Assembly: GCA_017694755.1 (NCBI GenBank)
Contig: JADIMO010000063.1
Coordinates: forward strand, 1-42,460
DNA length: 42,460 bases
Reading direction: 5' to 3'
DNA from: Candidatus Cryptobacteroides merdavium
GTDB taxonomy: Bacteria; Bacteroidota; Bacteroidia; Bacteroidales; UBA932
Part shown: in pieces, positions 15,246-24,567 of the stretch
How the letters are laid out: every line of letters begins with the position of its first letter
How positions within the stretch are numbered: the first letter of the stretch is position 1
Notes under the pieces: generated by a model
Database searches by the model: none
Told to the model about the DNA's origin: nothing
What the model saw: the letters and a program-made list of their open reading frames with translations, nothing else
Position numbers and translations under genes: made by a program

Positions 15246-15422
15246 TTAAGACAGATTTGAAGCATCATCCTGTACTATCTCGCCATTCTCTACCGCATAG
15301 TCATAATCAGCCCCGCTAAAAGTAAAGGTGTAAGTGTAAACCGAGCCCTTTTCAATACGCACATAATCATCAATGTCGCAGATATTGTGAGAGATGTCGT
15401 ATAAATAAAAAATGTTGCACAC
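15246..15422 (-). pseudogene. C-terminal remnant of an unidentified gene
   Basis: One minus-strand frame stays open for 58 codons and reads as real protein, for example DISHNICDIDDYVRIEKGSVY followed by a beta-like run ending in AVENGEIVQDDASNLS and a TAA. There is no ATG. The frame opens at a GTG inside the mnmG terminator and its first codons are the terminator T-tract, so normal expression is unlikely. The upstream part that would complete it is absent because mnmG occupies that DNA. I infer a leftover of a decayed or displaced gene; a very short functional protein cannot be excluded. Confidence 0.35.
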
Positions 15423-15438
15423 TCAACATGCGCAACAT
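15407..15438 (-). terminator. Rho-independent terminator of ybeY-mnmG
   Basis: On the minus strand, 23 nt after the mnmG stop, a 7-bp perfect stem ATGTTGC/GCAACAT (15432-15438 and 15412-15418) is followed at once by a run of T (15407-15412). An A-rich stretch precedes the stem and can extend it. Confidence 0.8.
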
Positions 15439-15460
15439 CATTTTTTCATCTGGAAAACTT

Positions 15461-17560
15461 TCATCTTCCGAAATACACCAGCAGGACTGAAATGTCCGCC
15501 GGGGAAACGCCAGAAATTCTTGAAGCCTGGGCGATGGTACGTGGAGAATATCTTTTAAGTTTCTGACGGCATTCTATCGAAAGGCTCTCCACTTTGTCGA
15601 AATCGAAATTTTCCGGTATGGTGAGATTTTCCAGACGCATTATTTTCTCCGCCATCTTTTGCTCACGCTCAATATACCCTTTGTACTTGATGGAAATTTC
15701 GCAGGACTCCAAAATCTCTTTTCTGTAATTTTCTGCAACTTTTTCATCAAGATTCCTGTCAGAAAGTTCTGCTACAGGATAGTCAGCATTGGAACAGAGA
15801 ACATTCATAGCATCAGCAAAAGACTCCTCTCCTCTTTCGTCAAAAAACTCTTTGGACCTTCCATTATCGAAACAGGACAATACATCATAATAATCATTCC
15901 CCCCTTTAATAAAATATGACAACGGGCTCTTGAATTCATTGTCAAGATCAACACCAATTCTCTCAAAAGTTCCACGTGGAACGTAATTCATCAAATCAGG
16001 AAGAACTACCTGAGGACGGACTATTATTTCTGATAAACGCCTCCTTGAAGCAAGAGTAGCAGAAGATACTGATTCAAGATAGTCATTGACTGATTCAGGT
16101 CTGACAGAAGCTTCATCAAAAAAGGCATTCAGACGTCCAACAGAATCATATTTCCTCATGGTGTACTCGTATCGTGACTTGTCAGCAAGTCCAAGACGAT
16201 ATGACAAAGGAGTCAGCCGCAGGTCCGCATTGTCCTGCCTGAGAAGAATCCGATACTCTGCCCTCGAAGTAAACATGCGGTAAGGCTCATCGACGCCTTT
16301 TGTGACAAGATCGTCTATGAGCACTCCGATATATGCTTCGTCTCTTTTGAGAATGAACGGCTCCTTGCCTTGAATTTTCAGATGGGCATTGATTCCGGCC
16401 ATCAGCCCCTGAGCAGCTGCCTCCTCATACCCGGTGGTACCGTTTATCTGACCGGCGAAATAAAGATTCTCTATGGACTTCAGTTCAAGTGTAGGCTTCA
16501 GCTGGGTAGGATCAAAGTAATCATATTCGACAGCATAAGCCGGACGGAAAATCTTTGCCTTCTCCAGACCAGGTATGGCATGAAGGGCATCAAGCTGCAC
16601 CTGAAGAGGAAGAGATGATGAAAAACCCTGAAGATAATATTCATTTGTCGAGCGTCCTTCCGGCTCCAGGAAAAGCTGATGTGAATTCTTGTCAGCAAAT
16701 GTCCGAAGCTTGTCTTCAATGCTCGGACAATACCTTGGACCGATACCGGTTATCATTCCTGAGAAGAGAGGCGAGTCGGCAAAGCCGCTCTTCAATATGT
16801 CATGAACCTTTTCATTGGTATGCACGACAAAGCAAGGCATCTGAGGAGTCCCGTTCTGGACAGTGGAAAGATACGGAAGATATGAGAACTTTTCAGGATG
16901 CTCATCGCCAGACTGGACCGGAAGAGCAGAAGTGTCAACCGAAGAAATGTCTATCCTCGGAGGAGTTCCCGTCTTCATACGCGCAGTCTTTATTCCCATC
17001 CTGATAAGAGACTCCGTCAACCCATGGGATGAGAGCTCCCCTATCCTTCCTCCTTCAAAACTGTTCCTGCCTATGAAAAGTTTGCCGTCAAGGAAGGTTC
17101 CGGCAGTCAGGATAACTGCCTGAGAATTGAATATTGCACCGGTAGTCGTACGGCAGCCCGAAATACGCGAACCAGAAAAAAGAAAATCGACCGCCGTATC
17201 TTGATAAACATCTAATTTACAATTACTTTCAATAATTTTTCGCCAATTCAGACTGAAATGCATCTTATCGCACTGGGCGCGAGGACTCCACATTGCAGGT
17301 CCTTTGGAGCGGTTCAGCATCCTGAACTGGAGAGTAGAGGCATCGGTCACAATTCCGGTATAACCTCCGAGAGCATCAATCTCACGGACAATCTGCCCCT
17401 TTGCTATCCCGCCAACCGCAGGATTGCACGACATCTGGGCAAACCTCCCCATATCCATCGTTATCAGCAGAACGGATGACCCCATCCTTGCCGCAGCCAT
17501 TGCAGCCTCACAGCCGGCATGCCCGCCGCCTATGACAATCACATCATATCTGTTGTCCAT
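15461..17560 (-). CDS. mnmG: tRNA uridine-5-carboxymethylaminomethyl modification enzyme MnmG, with an extra internal segment
   Basis: With MnmE, MnmG (GidA) uses FAD to install the cmnm5 group on wobble U34 of certain tRNAs. Visible motifs are [20 protein letters not shown] (FAD), [69 protein letters not shown] and the C-terminal [19 protein letters not shown]. At 699 aa it is about 70 residues longer than the ~630-aa norm. The excess lies between about residues 530 and 600, after [15 protein letters not shown] and before [15 protein letters not shown]. The start of this extra part encodes VPRGT (527-531) with a perfect parS palindrome. It follows ybeY by 11 nt. Confidence 0.95.
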   Translation of the reverse strand: MDNRYDVIVIGGGHAGCEAAMAAARMGSSVLLITMDMGRFAQMSCNPAVGGIAKGQIVREIDALGGYTGIVTDASTLQFRMLNRSKGPAMWSPRAQCDKMHFSLNWRKIIESNCKLDVYQDTAVDFLFSGSRISGCRTTTGAIFNSQAVILTAGTFLDGKLFIGRNSFEGGRIGELSSHGLTESLIRMGIKTARMKTGTPPRIDISSVDTSALPVQSGDEHPEKFSYLPYLSTVQNGTPQMPCFVVHTNEKVHDILKSGFADSPLFSGMITGIGPRYCPSIEDKLRTFADKNSHQLFLEPEGRSTNEYYLQGFSSSLPLQVQLDALHAIPGLEKAKIFRPAYAVEYDYFDPTQLKPTLELKSIENLYFAGQINGTTGYEEAAAQGLMAGINAHLKIQGKEPFILKRDEAYIGVLIDDLVTKGVDEPYRMFTSRAEYRILLRQDNADLRLTPLSYRLGLADKSRYEYTMRKYDSVGRLNAFFDEASVRPESVNDYLESVSSATLASRRRLSEIIVRPQVVLPDLMNYVPRGTFERIGVDLDNEFKSPLSYFIKGGNDYYDVLSCFDNGRSKEFFDERGEESFADAMNVLCSNADYPVAELSDRNLDEKVAENYRKEILESCEISIKYKGYIEREQKMAEKIMRLENLTIPENFDFDKVESLSIECRQKLKRYSPRTIAQASRISGVSPADISVLLVYFGR
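15969..15982. other. parS site inside mnmG
   Basis: A second perfect GTTCCACGTGGAAC palindrome, read in frame as V-P-R-G-T at residues 527-531 of MnmG. The core is identical to the intergenic site at 14912. Confidence 0.78.
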
Positions 17561-17571
17561 AAAAACTGTCG

Positions 17572-17991
17572 TCAGAGAATTTCCCTTAAAGAAAGATAGT
17601 AGTCTTCCTTTGACCTCATCATCTTCACATCTTCATCGGTGTGGTCATCATACCCTATCAGATGAAGAATCCCATGCACTATGACCCTGTTAAGTTCATC
17701 ATTGAATTCAGTGCCATATTCAATTGAATTCTCCCTCACGCTGTCAACACTTATAAAAAGGTCGCCTGAAAGCTTGTCACCGTCACAATAATCAAACGTT
17801 ATTATATCGGTAAAATAATCATGTCCCAAATAGCGCCGGTTTATATCCAGTATATAATTGTCAGAACAGAAAATTATGGCAATGTCACCGATACGGCGTA
17901 TCTCACTCTCCGCAACAAGTCTCAACCACTTACTTGTAAGGGTCTTCTGCCTGAAGACAAACTTGGTCTGCTCAAAATTATAGGTAATCAT
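17572..17991 (-). CDS. ybeY: Endoribonuclease YbeY (rRNA maturation factor)
   Basis: YbeY is a zinc-dependent endoribonuclease needed for 16S rRNA 3'-end maturation and ribosome quality control. The 139-aa protein has [34 protein letters not shown], and the zinc motif [16 protein letters not shown], where the three histidines line up with the HxxxHxxxxxH pattern, here stretched by one residue. The preferred start is the ATG at 17991 ([13 protein letters not shown]); a longer reading to 18072 crosses the promoter element. It is first in a ybeY-mnmG operon. Confidence 0.93.
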   Translation of the reverse strand: MITYNFEQTKFVFRQKTLTSKWLRLVAESEIRRIGDIAIIFCSDNYILDINRRYLGHDYFTDIITFDYCDGDKLSGDLFISVDSVRENSIEYGTEFNDELNRVIVHGILHLIGYDDHTDEDVKMMRSKEDYYLSLREIL

Positions 17992-18006
17992 GGTGCAAAA
18001 TTTTCG

Positions 18007-18014
18007 CAAATCTA
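18007..18014 (-). promoter_or_regulatory. -7 element for ybeY-mnmG
   Basis: TAGATTTG on the minus strand fits TAnnTTTG. The start would fall near 18000, giving a very short leader (under 15 nt) to the ATG at 17991. The -33 region is a poor match. Confidence 0.45.
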
Positions 18015-18096
18015 CAACATATAAAGAAAAAATTATGAAATAAAAATTATTATTTCTAACTTTACCGGGCAAAAAAGGAAATAAAACACAAGCAAT

Positions 18097-18789
18097 ATGG
18101 AAGTCAAAAAATCAGAAAAGGCTAATCTTGAAAACAAGAAGCTGCTTTTCCTTGAGTTGGGGCTTATTTTAGCCCTCGGCATAGTCTGGTTCGCATTCGA
18201 ATGGACAACAGAGGAAAAACAGGTAGCAGTTCTTGAAGAAACTACACAGGTAGTGGAAGTGGAAGATATGGTACCTATCACCCAGGAAACCCCTCCTCCC
18301 CCTCCATCTGCACCGTCCATTCCGGTACTTTCAGACCAGATAGACATCGTGGACGATGAAATCCAGGTAGACGAAAATCTGTTCGTGAACCTTGAGGATG
18401 ACGCCAGCATGGGTGTTGAAATCATGGACTATGTTGAAAATGTCGAAGAGGAAGTTGTAGAAGAGGAAGCAATTCCTTTCCAGCTTGTGGAAGAGAAACC
18501 TTCATTCATGGGTGGTGATGCCAATGCATTCTCAAAATGGGTGAATGAAAGGCTCGTATATCCTGAGATAGCAAAAGAAAACGGTGTTTCAGGACGTGTG
18601 ACCCTCCAGTTCACCGTAGAAACTGACGGAAGAGTTACAAACGTCAAGGTACTTCGCGGTGTTGACCCGTCACTTGACAAAGAAGCCGTAAGGGTTGTCT
18701 CCATGTCGCCGAAGTGGAAACCGGGAAAACAGAGAGACCGTGCAGTAAAGGTTACCTACACCTTCCCTGTGATATTCCAGTTGAGATAA
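18097..18789 (+). CDS. TonB-family energy transducer
   Basis: TonB-type proteins couple the inner-membrane proton-motive force to outer-membrane transporters. The 230-aa protein has a short cytoplasmic basic start, one membrane helix at about 16-34 (LLFLELGLILALGIVWFAF), a periplasmic linker with PPPPPSAP at 67-74 and a very acidic stretch (about 80-130). A TonB C-terminal domain follows (WVNERLVYPEIAKENGVSG, then VTLQFTVETDGRVTNVKVLR and the final KVTYTFPVIFQL). No exbB or exbD is adjacent. Transcription ends at a strong hairpin just downstream. Confidence 0.9.
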   Translation: MEVKKSEKANLENKKLLFLELGLILALGIVWFAFEWTTEEKQVAVLEETTQVVEVEDMVPITQETPPPPPSAPSIPVLSDQIDIVDDEIQVDENLFVNLEDDASMGVEIMDYVENVEEEVVEEEAIPFQLVEEKPSFMGGDANAFSKWVNERLVYPEIAKENGVSGRVTLQFTVETDGRVTNVKVLRGVDPSLDKEAVRVVSMSPKWKPGKQRDRAVKVTYTFPVIFQLR

Positions 18790-18807
18790 TGACGATTTGA
18801 AATATTT

Positions 18808-18843
18808 CAGAGGCTGACCAATACATTTGATCAGCCTCTGTTT
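18808..18843 (+). terminator. Terminator of the TonB-like gene
   Basis: A perfect 10-bp stem CAGAGGCTGA/TCAGCCTCTG (18808-18817 and 18831-18840) with a 13-nt loop is followed by TTTC. It begins 18 nt after the stop codon. Confidence 0.82.
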
Positions 18844-18961
18844 CGTATAGGTGGACAAAACAGAAAGGCCGGACAGAAAAGTAAAGCACAATAGATTCAT
18901 ACAAGGGAAGAACGGCCTGAATACAAAAGCCAGCACACAATAAAAGAGAAAAACAGCACAG

Positions 18962-20149
18962 ATGATAGAAATAAAAGAAAAGAAGATAGAAAAGGCTGTC
19001 TTTGTCGGGGTTATAAAGCAAGGTGACGATGAGCGCCAGGTAATGGAATATCTGGACGAACTTGTATTTCTTGCCGAGACTGCAGGTGCTGAAAGCGGAA
19101 AAAAGTTCATACAGAAAGTTGACAAGCCGGACAGCAGAACATACATAAGAAGCGGCAAGCTTCAGGAGATAAAAGAATACATCGAAGAGAATGAAACTGA
19201 CGTCATCATATTCGATGACGAACTCTCCCCCACCCAGCTCAGGAACATTGAAAGGGAACTCAACTGCAGAATTCTCGACAGGACCAACCTGATACTCGAC
19301 ATATTTGCCCAGAGAGCAAAGACAGCCTATGCCAAAACTCAAGTAGAACTTGCTCAATATCAATATCTCCTGCCGAGACTCACAAGAATGTGGACACACC
19401 TTGAAAGACAAAAGGGAGGCATTGGAATGAGGGGGCCTGGAGAAACCCAGATTGAAACAGACCGACGCATCATCCAAGACAAGATAGCCAAGCTGAAGGA
19501 ACAGCTGAAAAAGATAGACAAACAGATGGCCTCACAGCGCGGAAACAGGGGATCATTGGTAAGGATATCACTTGTAGGCTACACCAACGTCGGGAAAAGT
19601 ACCCTCATGAACCTGCTCGCCAAAAGTGATGTGTTCGCTGAAAACAAGCTTTTCGCCACTCTTGACACCACAGTACGCAAAGTAGTGATAGAGAATGTGC
19701 CTTTCCTCCTGAGCGACACTGTGGGATTCATAAGAAAGCTTCCTACACAACTTGTAGAAGCCTTTAAGAGCACACTCGATGAAGTGCGCGAGGCAGACAT
19801 CCTCATGCATGTGGTGGACATATCACATCCGAACTTCCTGGAGCATATCAAGGTCGTTGAAGAAACACTCAAGGACATAAACGCGATAAACAAGCCGATT
19901 TTCGTCGTCTTCAACAAGATAGATGCTTATAGATATGAAGAGTACGACGAGTTCTCCCTTGAGCCTAAAAAACAGGAAAACTATACCCTTGAAGAATTCA
20001 AGCGAAGCTGGATAGCCAAAGAGAATACACCGTGCATATTCATCTCCGCAAAGAACAGGATCGGGATAGACAAACTCCGCTCAGATCTTTACAAGATGGT
20101 TGCCGAAATCCACGCCGGCCGCTACCCATTCAATAACTTCCTTTGGTAA
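18962..20149 (+). CDS. hflX: Ribosome-associated GTPase HflX
   Basis: HflX binds the 50S subunit, splits stalled ribosomes and rescues translation under stress. The 395-aa protein begins with its glycine-poor N-terminal domain (AESGKKFIQKVDKPDSRTYI, then GKLQEI), has the linker signature GGIGMRGPGETQIETDRR, and then the GTPase domain: G1 GYTNVGKST at 206-214, G3 DTVGFIRKLP, G4 NKID, and G5-like ISAKNRIG. The strand opposes its neighbours in this arm. An inverted repeat follows the stop at once. Confidence 0.95.
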   Translation: MIEIKEKKIEKAVFVGVIKQGDDERQVMEYLDELVFLAETAGAESGKKFIQKVDKPDSRTYIRSGKLQEIKEYIEENETDVIIFDDELSPTQLRNIERELNCRILDRTNLILDIFAQRAKTAYAKTQVELAQYQYLLPRLTRMWTHLERQKGGIGMRGPGETQIETDRRIIQDKIAKLKEQLKKIDKQMASQRGNRGSLVRISLVGYTNVGKSTLMNLLAKSDVFAENKLFATLDTTVRKVVIENVPFLLSDTVGFIRKLPTQLVEAFKSTLDEVREADILMHVVDISHPNFLEHIKVVEETLKDINAINKPIFVVFNKIDAYRYEEYDEFSLEPKKQENYTLEEFKRSWIAKENTPCIFISAKNRIGIDKLRSDLYKMVAEIHAGRYPFNNFLW

Positions 20150-20152
20150 AAA

Positions 20153-20185
20153 CAAGTTCTGTCAATAATTTTGGGACAGAACTTG
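20153..20185 (+). terminator. Hairpin after hflX
   Basis: A perfect 11-bp inverted repeat CAAGTTCTGTC (20153-20163)/GACAGAACTTG (20175-20185) starts 4 nt after the hflX stop. No T-tract follows, so its strength as a terminator is uncertain. Confidence 0.65.
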
Positions 20186-20317
20186 ACTAAAACTTAAATC
20201 AAGGGATTCAATACGGCGGAATGTCCATGTTTCCATTCCATAATCATATCAAGATAGCACATCATGGTATTTCCATCATCAAGATAAAGAACAGGAACAT
20301 CCATCAGTAAAAAAGAA

Positions 20318-20353
20318 AAAGGGAATGACCTTGAATTTCAGATCATTCCCTTT
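20318..20353 (-). terminator. Rho-independent terminator of frdAB
   Basis: On the minus strand, 22 nt after the frdB stop, an 11-bp perfect stem AAAGGGAATGA/TCATTCCCTTT is followed by a T-rich tail running into 20311-20320. It faces the hflX terminator across a 130-bp gap. Confidence 0.87.
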
Positions 20354-20375
20354 ATCTTTAAAGACTCCTTCCGGA

Positions 20376-21155
20376 TTACTCCTTGAATTTCGCTGAAATA
20401 AATTCGCGGTTCAGACGGGCAATGTGCGAAACTGTGACATGCTTAGGACATTCCATTTCGCAAGCGCGTGTATTAGTGCAGGCACCGAAACCGAGCTCGT
20501 CCATCTTTGCAACCATAGCCTTTGCACGTTTTGCAGCCTCTACCTTTCCTTGAGGGAGAAGTGCGAGGGAACTTACACGGGCAGCAACGAAAAGCATTGC
20601 AGAACCGTTCTTACAGGTTGCTACACATGCTCCGCAACCTATGCAGGCTGCACCGTCCATGCTTTCCTCTGCTATCTCATGGGAAATAGGAATCACATTT
20701 CCGTCAGGGACACCGCCGGTGTTGACAGAGATGAATCCACCAGCCTGAAGAATCTTGTCAAATGCCTGACGGTCAACGACAAGGTCTTTAATCACAGGAA
20801 AACCGCTGCTTCTCCACGGCTCAATGGTAATGGTGTCACCATCCTTGAATTTGCGCATGTGGAGCTGACAGGTAGTGACCTCATCGTCTGGTCCGTGAGC
20901 ACGGCCGTTGATATACAGTGAACATGCTCCGCAGATGCCCTCACGGCAGTCATGGTCAAAAGACACCGGACCGCTGCTCTGACATCCCTTCTCGACAGCT
21001 ACCGGATCCATTCCTTCATGGATGAGCTGCTCATTGAGTATGTCGAGCATTTCAAGGAAAGAGCTGTCCGGAGATATATTCTTGACCTTATAGGTCTCAA
21101 AATGCCCTTTCGTCTTGGCGTTTTTCTGACGCCATACTTTCAAAGTCAAATCCAT
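20376..21155 (-). CDS. frdB: Fumarate reductase/succinate dehydrogenase iron-sulfur subunit
   Basis: This subunit carries electrons between the flavoprotein and the membrane quinone pool. The 259-aa protein has a ferredoxin-like [2Fe-2S] domain with [15 protein letters not shown] and a following Cys (TTCQLH), then the C-terminal cluster motifs [11 protein letters not shown] and [15 protein letters not shown] for the [4Fe-4S] and [3Fe-4S]-type centres. It begins 5 nt after frdA and ends at a clear terminator. In fermenting Bacteroidales the complex normally works as a fumarate reductase. Confidence 0.95.
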   Translation of the reverse strand: MDLTLKVWRQKNAKTKGHFETYKVKNISPDSSFLEMLDILNEQLIHEGMDPVAVEKGCQSSGPVSFDHDCREGICGACSLYINGRAHGPDDEVTTCQLHMRKFKDGDTITIEPWRSSGFPVIKDLVVDRQAFDKILQAGGFISVNTGGVPDGNVIPISHEIAEESMDGAACIGCGACVATCKNGSAMLFVAARVSSLALLPQGKVEAAKRAKAMVAKMDELGFGACTNTRACEMECPKHVTVSHIARLNREFISAKFKE

Positions 21156-21160
21156 TTTAA

Positions 21161-23107
21161 TCAGTCTTTATAGTTTCTGGTAGCTATCTTGATGTTCTCG
21201 TAAACGAGAGGCTCCTTGTGAAGCTCAGGCTCTTTGCCGTCACCCATGTATTCCCATGCAGCGACATACATGAAGTGCTCGTCGTCACGCTTGGTCTCGC
21301 CGTCCTCGGTCTGCATTTCCTCACGGAAATGTCCTCCGCAGGATTCCTGGCGGTGAAGGGCATCACGGGCCATAAGCTCACCTATTTCAAGGAAGTCTGC
21401 AAGCCTGAGAGCCTTTTCAAGCTCCTGATTGAAGTTGTCCTTGTCACCTGCAACATATACATCTGACCAGAATTCCTTGCGGAGATCCTGGATGAGACCG
21501 ATGGCCTTCTTGAGGCCGGCCTCGTTGCGGGCCATTCCGACATACTCCCACATGATGTGGCCGAGCTTCTTGTGGATCTCATCGACAGTATGTTTGCCTT
21601 TGATGGACATGAGTTTGTCAATCTTTGCCCTGACAGACTTCTCTGCCTCTGCAAACTCAGGGGCATTAGTATCTGTCTTAGGTTTGAGGATCTGTCCTGC
21701 AAGATAATCACCGATAGTATATGGAAGAATGAAATATCCGTCAGCAAGTCCCTGCATAAGGGCTGAAGCGCCGAGGCGGTTTCCACCGTGGTCGCTGAAG
21801 TTGGCCTCTCCGATGGCATAAAGTCCAGGGATAGTGGTCTGAAGATTGTAGTCTACCCAGATTCCGCCCATTGTATAGTGGATGGCAGGATAGATCATCA
21901 TCGGCTCTTTATAAGGGTTGGTGGCCGTAATCTTCTCATACATCTGGAAGAGGTTGCCGTATCTCTCGCGGATCTTGTCCTCACCAAGCCTCTTGATGGC
22001 TGTACTGAAATCAAGGAAGACGGCAAGTCCGGTCTCGTTCACACCGAAGCCGGCATCGCATCTTTCCTTGGCGGCACGGGAAGCCACATCACGCGGAACA
22101 AGGTTTCCGAAGGCCGGATAACGGCGCTCGAGATAGTAGTCCCTGTCTTCTTCAGCGATGTCAGAAGGCTTTATCTGTTTCTTACGGAGCTTCTCGACGT
22201 CCTCTTTTTTCTTCGGCACCCAGATGCGGCCGTCATTACGGAGTGACTCTGACATGAGAGTCAGCTTCGACTGCTGGTCGCCATGTACCGGAATACATGT
22301 AGGATGTATCTGCGCAAAGCAAGGATTGGCAAAATATGCACCTTTCTTATAGCACTGCCAAGCTGCCGAACCGTTGCTGTTCATGGCATTGGTGGAAAGG
22401 AAATATGTGTTTCCATATCCGCCGGAGGCAATGACTACGGCATGTGCGCCGAATCTTTCAATTTCACCTGTAACGAGATTCCTGGCTATGATACCTTTTG
22501 CCTCACCGTTGATCAGGACAAGGTCGAGCATCTCATGACGAGGATAGCTCTTCACTGTTCCTGCAGCTATCTGACGGTTGAGAGCAGCGTATGCACCGAG
22601 AAGAAGCTGCTGACCTGTTTGTCCGCGGGCATAGAATGTACGGCTCACCTGCGCACCGCCGAAAGAACGGTTGGAGAGGAGTCCGCCATATTCACGTGCG
22701 AAAGGGACACCCTGTGCGACACACTGGTCGATGATGTTTCCGCTCACCTCGGCAAGACGGTAGACATTCGCCTCACGGCTGCGGTAATCACCGCCCTTGA
22801 TGGTCTCGTAGAAAAGACGGTAGACCGAGTCATTGTCATTCTGATAGTTCTTTGCAGCATTGATACCACCCTGTGCGGCAATGGAATGCGCACGGCGAGG
22901 AGAATCGCTGATGCAGAAGATCTTCACATTATAACCGAGCTCGCCGAGAGAAGCGGCAGCTGACGCTCCTCCAAGTCCGGTTCCGATGACGATGATCTCG
23001 AGTTTCCTCTTGTTGCCGGGGTTGACAACCCGAAGCTGAGATTTATGCTTTGTCCATTTCTCAGACAAAGGACCCTCAGGAATCTTAGAAATTAATTTTT
23101 CGGCCAT
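21161..23107 (-). CDS. frdA: Fumarate reductase/succinate dehydrogenase flavoprotein subunit
   Basis: This is the catalytic subunit interconverting fumarate and succinate. The 648-aa protein has the dinucleotide-binding [19 protein letters not shown] at 42-60 and the flavin-attachment His74 in [12 protein letters not shown]. Active-site and FAD regions follow ([12 protein letters not shown], then [22 protein letters not shown] and [17 protein letters not shown]). The size and the short N-terminal extension fit the Bacteroidetes/epsilon-type enzyme (SdhA/FrdA type B). The ATG at 23107 ([10 protein letters not shown]) is preferred over 23137. No cytochrome b subunit gene (frdC/sdhC) lies upstream, where this phylum usually has it. 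Confidence 0.96.
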   Translation of the reverse strand: MAEKLISKIPEGPLSEKWTKHKSQLRVVNPGNKRKLEIIVIGTGLGGASAAASLGELGYNVKIFCISDSPRRAHSIAAQGGINAAKNYQNDNDSVYRLFYETIKGGDYRSREANVYRLAEVSGNIIDQCVAQGVPFAREYGGLLSNRSFGGAQVSRTFYARGQTGQQLLLGAYAALNRQIAAGTVKSYPRHEMLDLVLINGEAKGIIARNLVTGEIERFGAHAVVIASGGYGNTYFLSTNAMNSNGSAAWQCYKKGAYFANPCFAQIHPTCIPVHGDQQSKLTLMSESLRNDGRIWVPKKKEDVEKLRKKQIKPSDIAEEDRDYYLERRYPAFGNLVPRDVASRAAKERCDAGFGVNETGLAVFLDFSTAIKRLGEDKIRERYGNLFQMYEKITATNPYKEPMMIYPAIHYTMGGIWVDYNLQTTIPGLYAIGEANFSDHGGNRLGASALMQGLADGYFILPYTIGDYLAGQILKPKTDTNAPEFAEAEKSVRAKIDKLMSIKGKHTVDEIHKKLGHIMWEYVGMARNEAGLKKAIGLIQDLRKEFWSDVYVAGDKDNFNQELEKALRLADFLEIGELMARDALHRQESCGGHFREEMQTEDGETKRDDEHFMYVAAWEYMGDGKEPELHKEPLVYENIKIATRNYKD

Positions 23108-23186
23108 TTTATATCGTTTAATGAAATTTCTGCGCAATTTTAATGATTTTTGGGCGAATTAACAATTAATTCAACCATTATCAATA

Positions 23187-24458
23187 TCATCTTATATGCA
23201 GAGGACCTTTCCAATGTATATAATCCTCAAATGATTCCCTGTATATCCCGAAAAATCCTTCTGAAATGGAGTCGTATCTCCGCAGATACTCCTCTTCTGA
23301 AATCTTCCCGGAAATGAAGTCGTTGTATATATCTTCAAATTCCGTCCTTATCTTCCGTTCCGCATCCCTGCAGCAGGACAATGTCGACCGTGCCCATTCC
23401 GAGTCACCGAGGACGTGTGAAAGACAGACATAATGAGAGGAATTGCTGACTCCGTCCATGAAGACATATCCGCCTTTCAGATATCCGGCAAGTCCGCAGA
23501 ATGAGGAGAGATCTTCAGATGCCGGAAAACGGCTGAGAGCAGAAGGAACATGCGGCTCCACTGACACCGGAACAGGGACTGTGACAGACACCGAAGGGTA
23601 GCCGAGAGCCGCCCAGAGCACAGCTTGGGCAGGGTCATCTCCTTTCCGCACTCCTTTTATCACCACAGATGCTGAAGTGGATCTGCGGGGAATGAAATCC
23701 TGGTCCACAGCATAGCCGTTCGTATGAGAAAGAAACTCCTCTGCGTCACGGGTGAGGTCTATTCCGAGGACCTCATGCCTGTATGAGCGTGAAAGGCTGT
23801 CCACAACGTCGAGAGGATGCAGCCCAGAAAGGGTACCGGCTGACTCCATTTCACTGAAAATGCCGTATGCAGTCCGGTACCTCTCCACGCCCTTCCATCT
23901 GGAAGCATCACCGGATACGGAAAAATTCGTCACAACAAAGAAACCTTCGCTGCATGCATTCACATCAATTTTATGGTAAGATGTGTTGTCCGTTTCATAC
24001 CAGGCCGCTCCTCCGGAAGCGTCTATACAGCCGAAATTGGCCTCCACCCCCATAGGTCTCGAAAGTGTGTCAAGGAAGGTTTCAAAATCTTCAAGAGTGG
24101 CGCATATTTCAAGAGCACGGTACATCAGCCTTCCCTCCCTGTCCATCTCCGATACCGGTACATTGTCATTCTTCAGGCAATATGAAGCGGTGTTCATAAC
24201 GGCAAAGCCGGCGGTATTTGCACCGATCCACACCTCTCCCCCTTCAGAATCGGAGTTGACAAGGCCGACAAATGAATATTTTTCACCTTTGAAATGTCTT
24301 ATGCTGTTGTCAAGATGGTCCGTATCCCTGTTCTTCCACATCAGAGGGCGACCGTCCGCCATAGCCCATCCCGGAATTATAACGGATGTGCATGCCGAAG
24401 ACCTTACGGGAACAAAAGCCAGCAGAAAAAGAAAAACAATGATATGACGGCGGTTCAT
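23187..24458 (-). CDS. Secreted Ntn-hydrolase-type protein (linear amide hydrolase/C45-like)
   Basis: The 423-aa protein has a signal peptide (about 1-22) ending SSA, immediately before Cys23 of CTSVIIPGWAMADGRPLMWKN. Signal cleavage would therefore expose a cysteine at the mature N-terminus, which is the nucleophile of Ntn-hydrolases such as penicillin V acylase, choloylglycine hydrolase and isopenicillin N acyltransferase (C45). Further family-like elements are NRDTD, IGANTAGFAVMNTASYCL, ANFGCIDASGGAAWYETDN and FVVTNFS. The substrate is unknown; amide-bond cleavage in the periplasm is inferred. The alternative reading of the same Cys as a lipobox is weak (RSSAC). It lies between ruvB and frdA. 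Confidence 0.75.
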   Translation of the reverse strand: MNRRHIIVFLFLLAFVPVRSSACTSVIIPGWAMADGRPLMWKNRDTDHLDNSIRHFKGEKYSFVGLVNSDSEGGEVWIGANTAGFAVMNTASYCLKNDNVPVSEMDREGRLMYRALEICATLEDFETFLDTLSRPMGVEANFGCIDASGGAAWYETDNTSYHKIDVNACSEGFFVVTNFSVSGDASRWKGVERYRTAYGIFSEMESAGTLSGLHPLDVVDSLSRSYRHEVLGIDLTRDAEEFLSHTNGYAVDQDFIPRRSTSASVVIKGVRKGDDPAQAVLWAALGYPSVSVTVPVPVSVEPHVPSALSRFPASEDLSSFCGLAGYLKGGYVFMDGVSNSSHYVCLSHVLGDSEWARSTLSCCRDAERKIRTEFEDIYNDFISGKISEEEYLRRYDSISEGFFGIYRESFEDYIHWKGPLHIR

Positions 24459-24567
24459 ACTGTCATGAAGGCTATTCAATTTATATGTAGACAATTGTCG
24501 CATGGAAACAATATCATATTGAGACGTCATCACGGACCTGACTTCCGGCGGGATGACGAGCGGAATA

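Noticed and set aside
18752..19477. A 241-codon minus-strand frame opposite hflX
   Set aside because: It mirrors the hflX N-terminal domain. The hydrophobic, Cys-rich text is typical of antisense frames, and hflX has full GTPase motifs.
22691..22700. CACGTG core in frdA as a third parS
   Set aside because: The flanks (TTCACGTGCG) do not extend the palindrome as parS requires.
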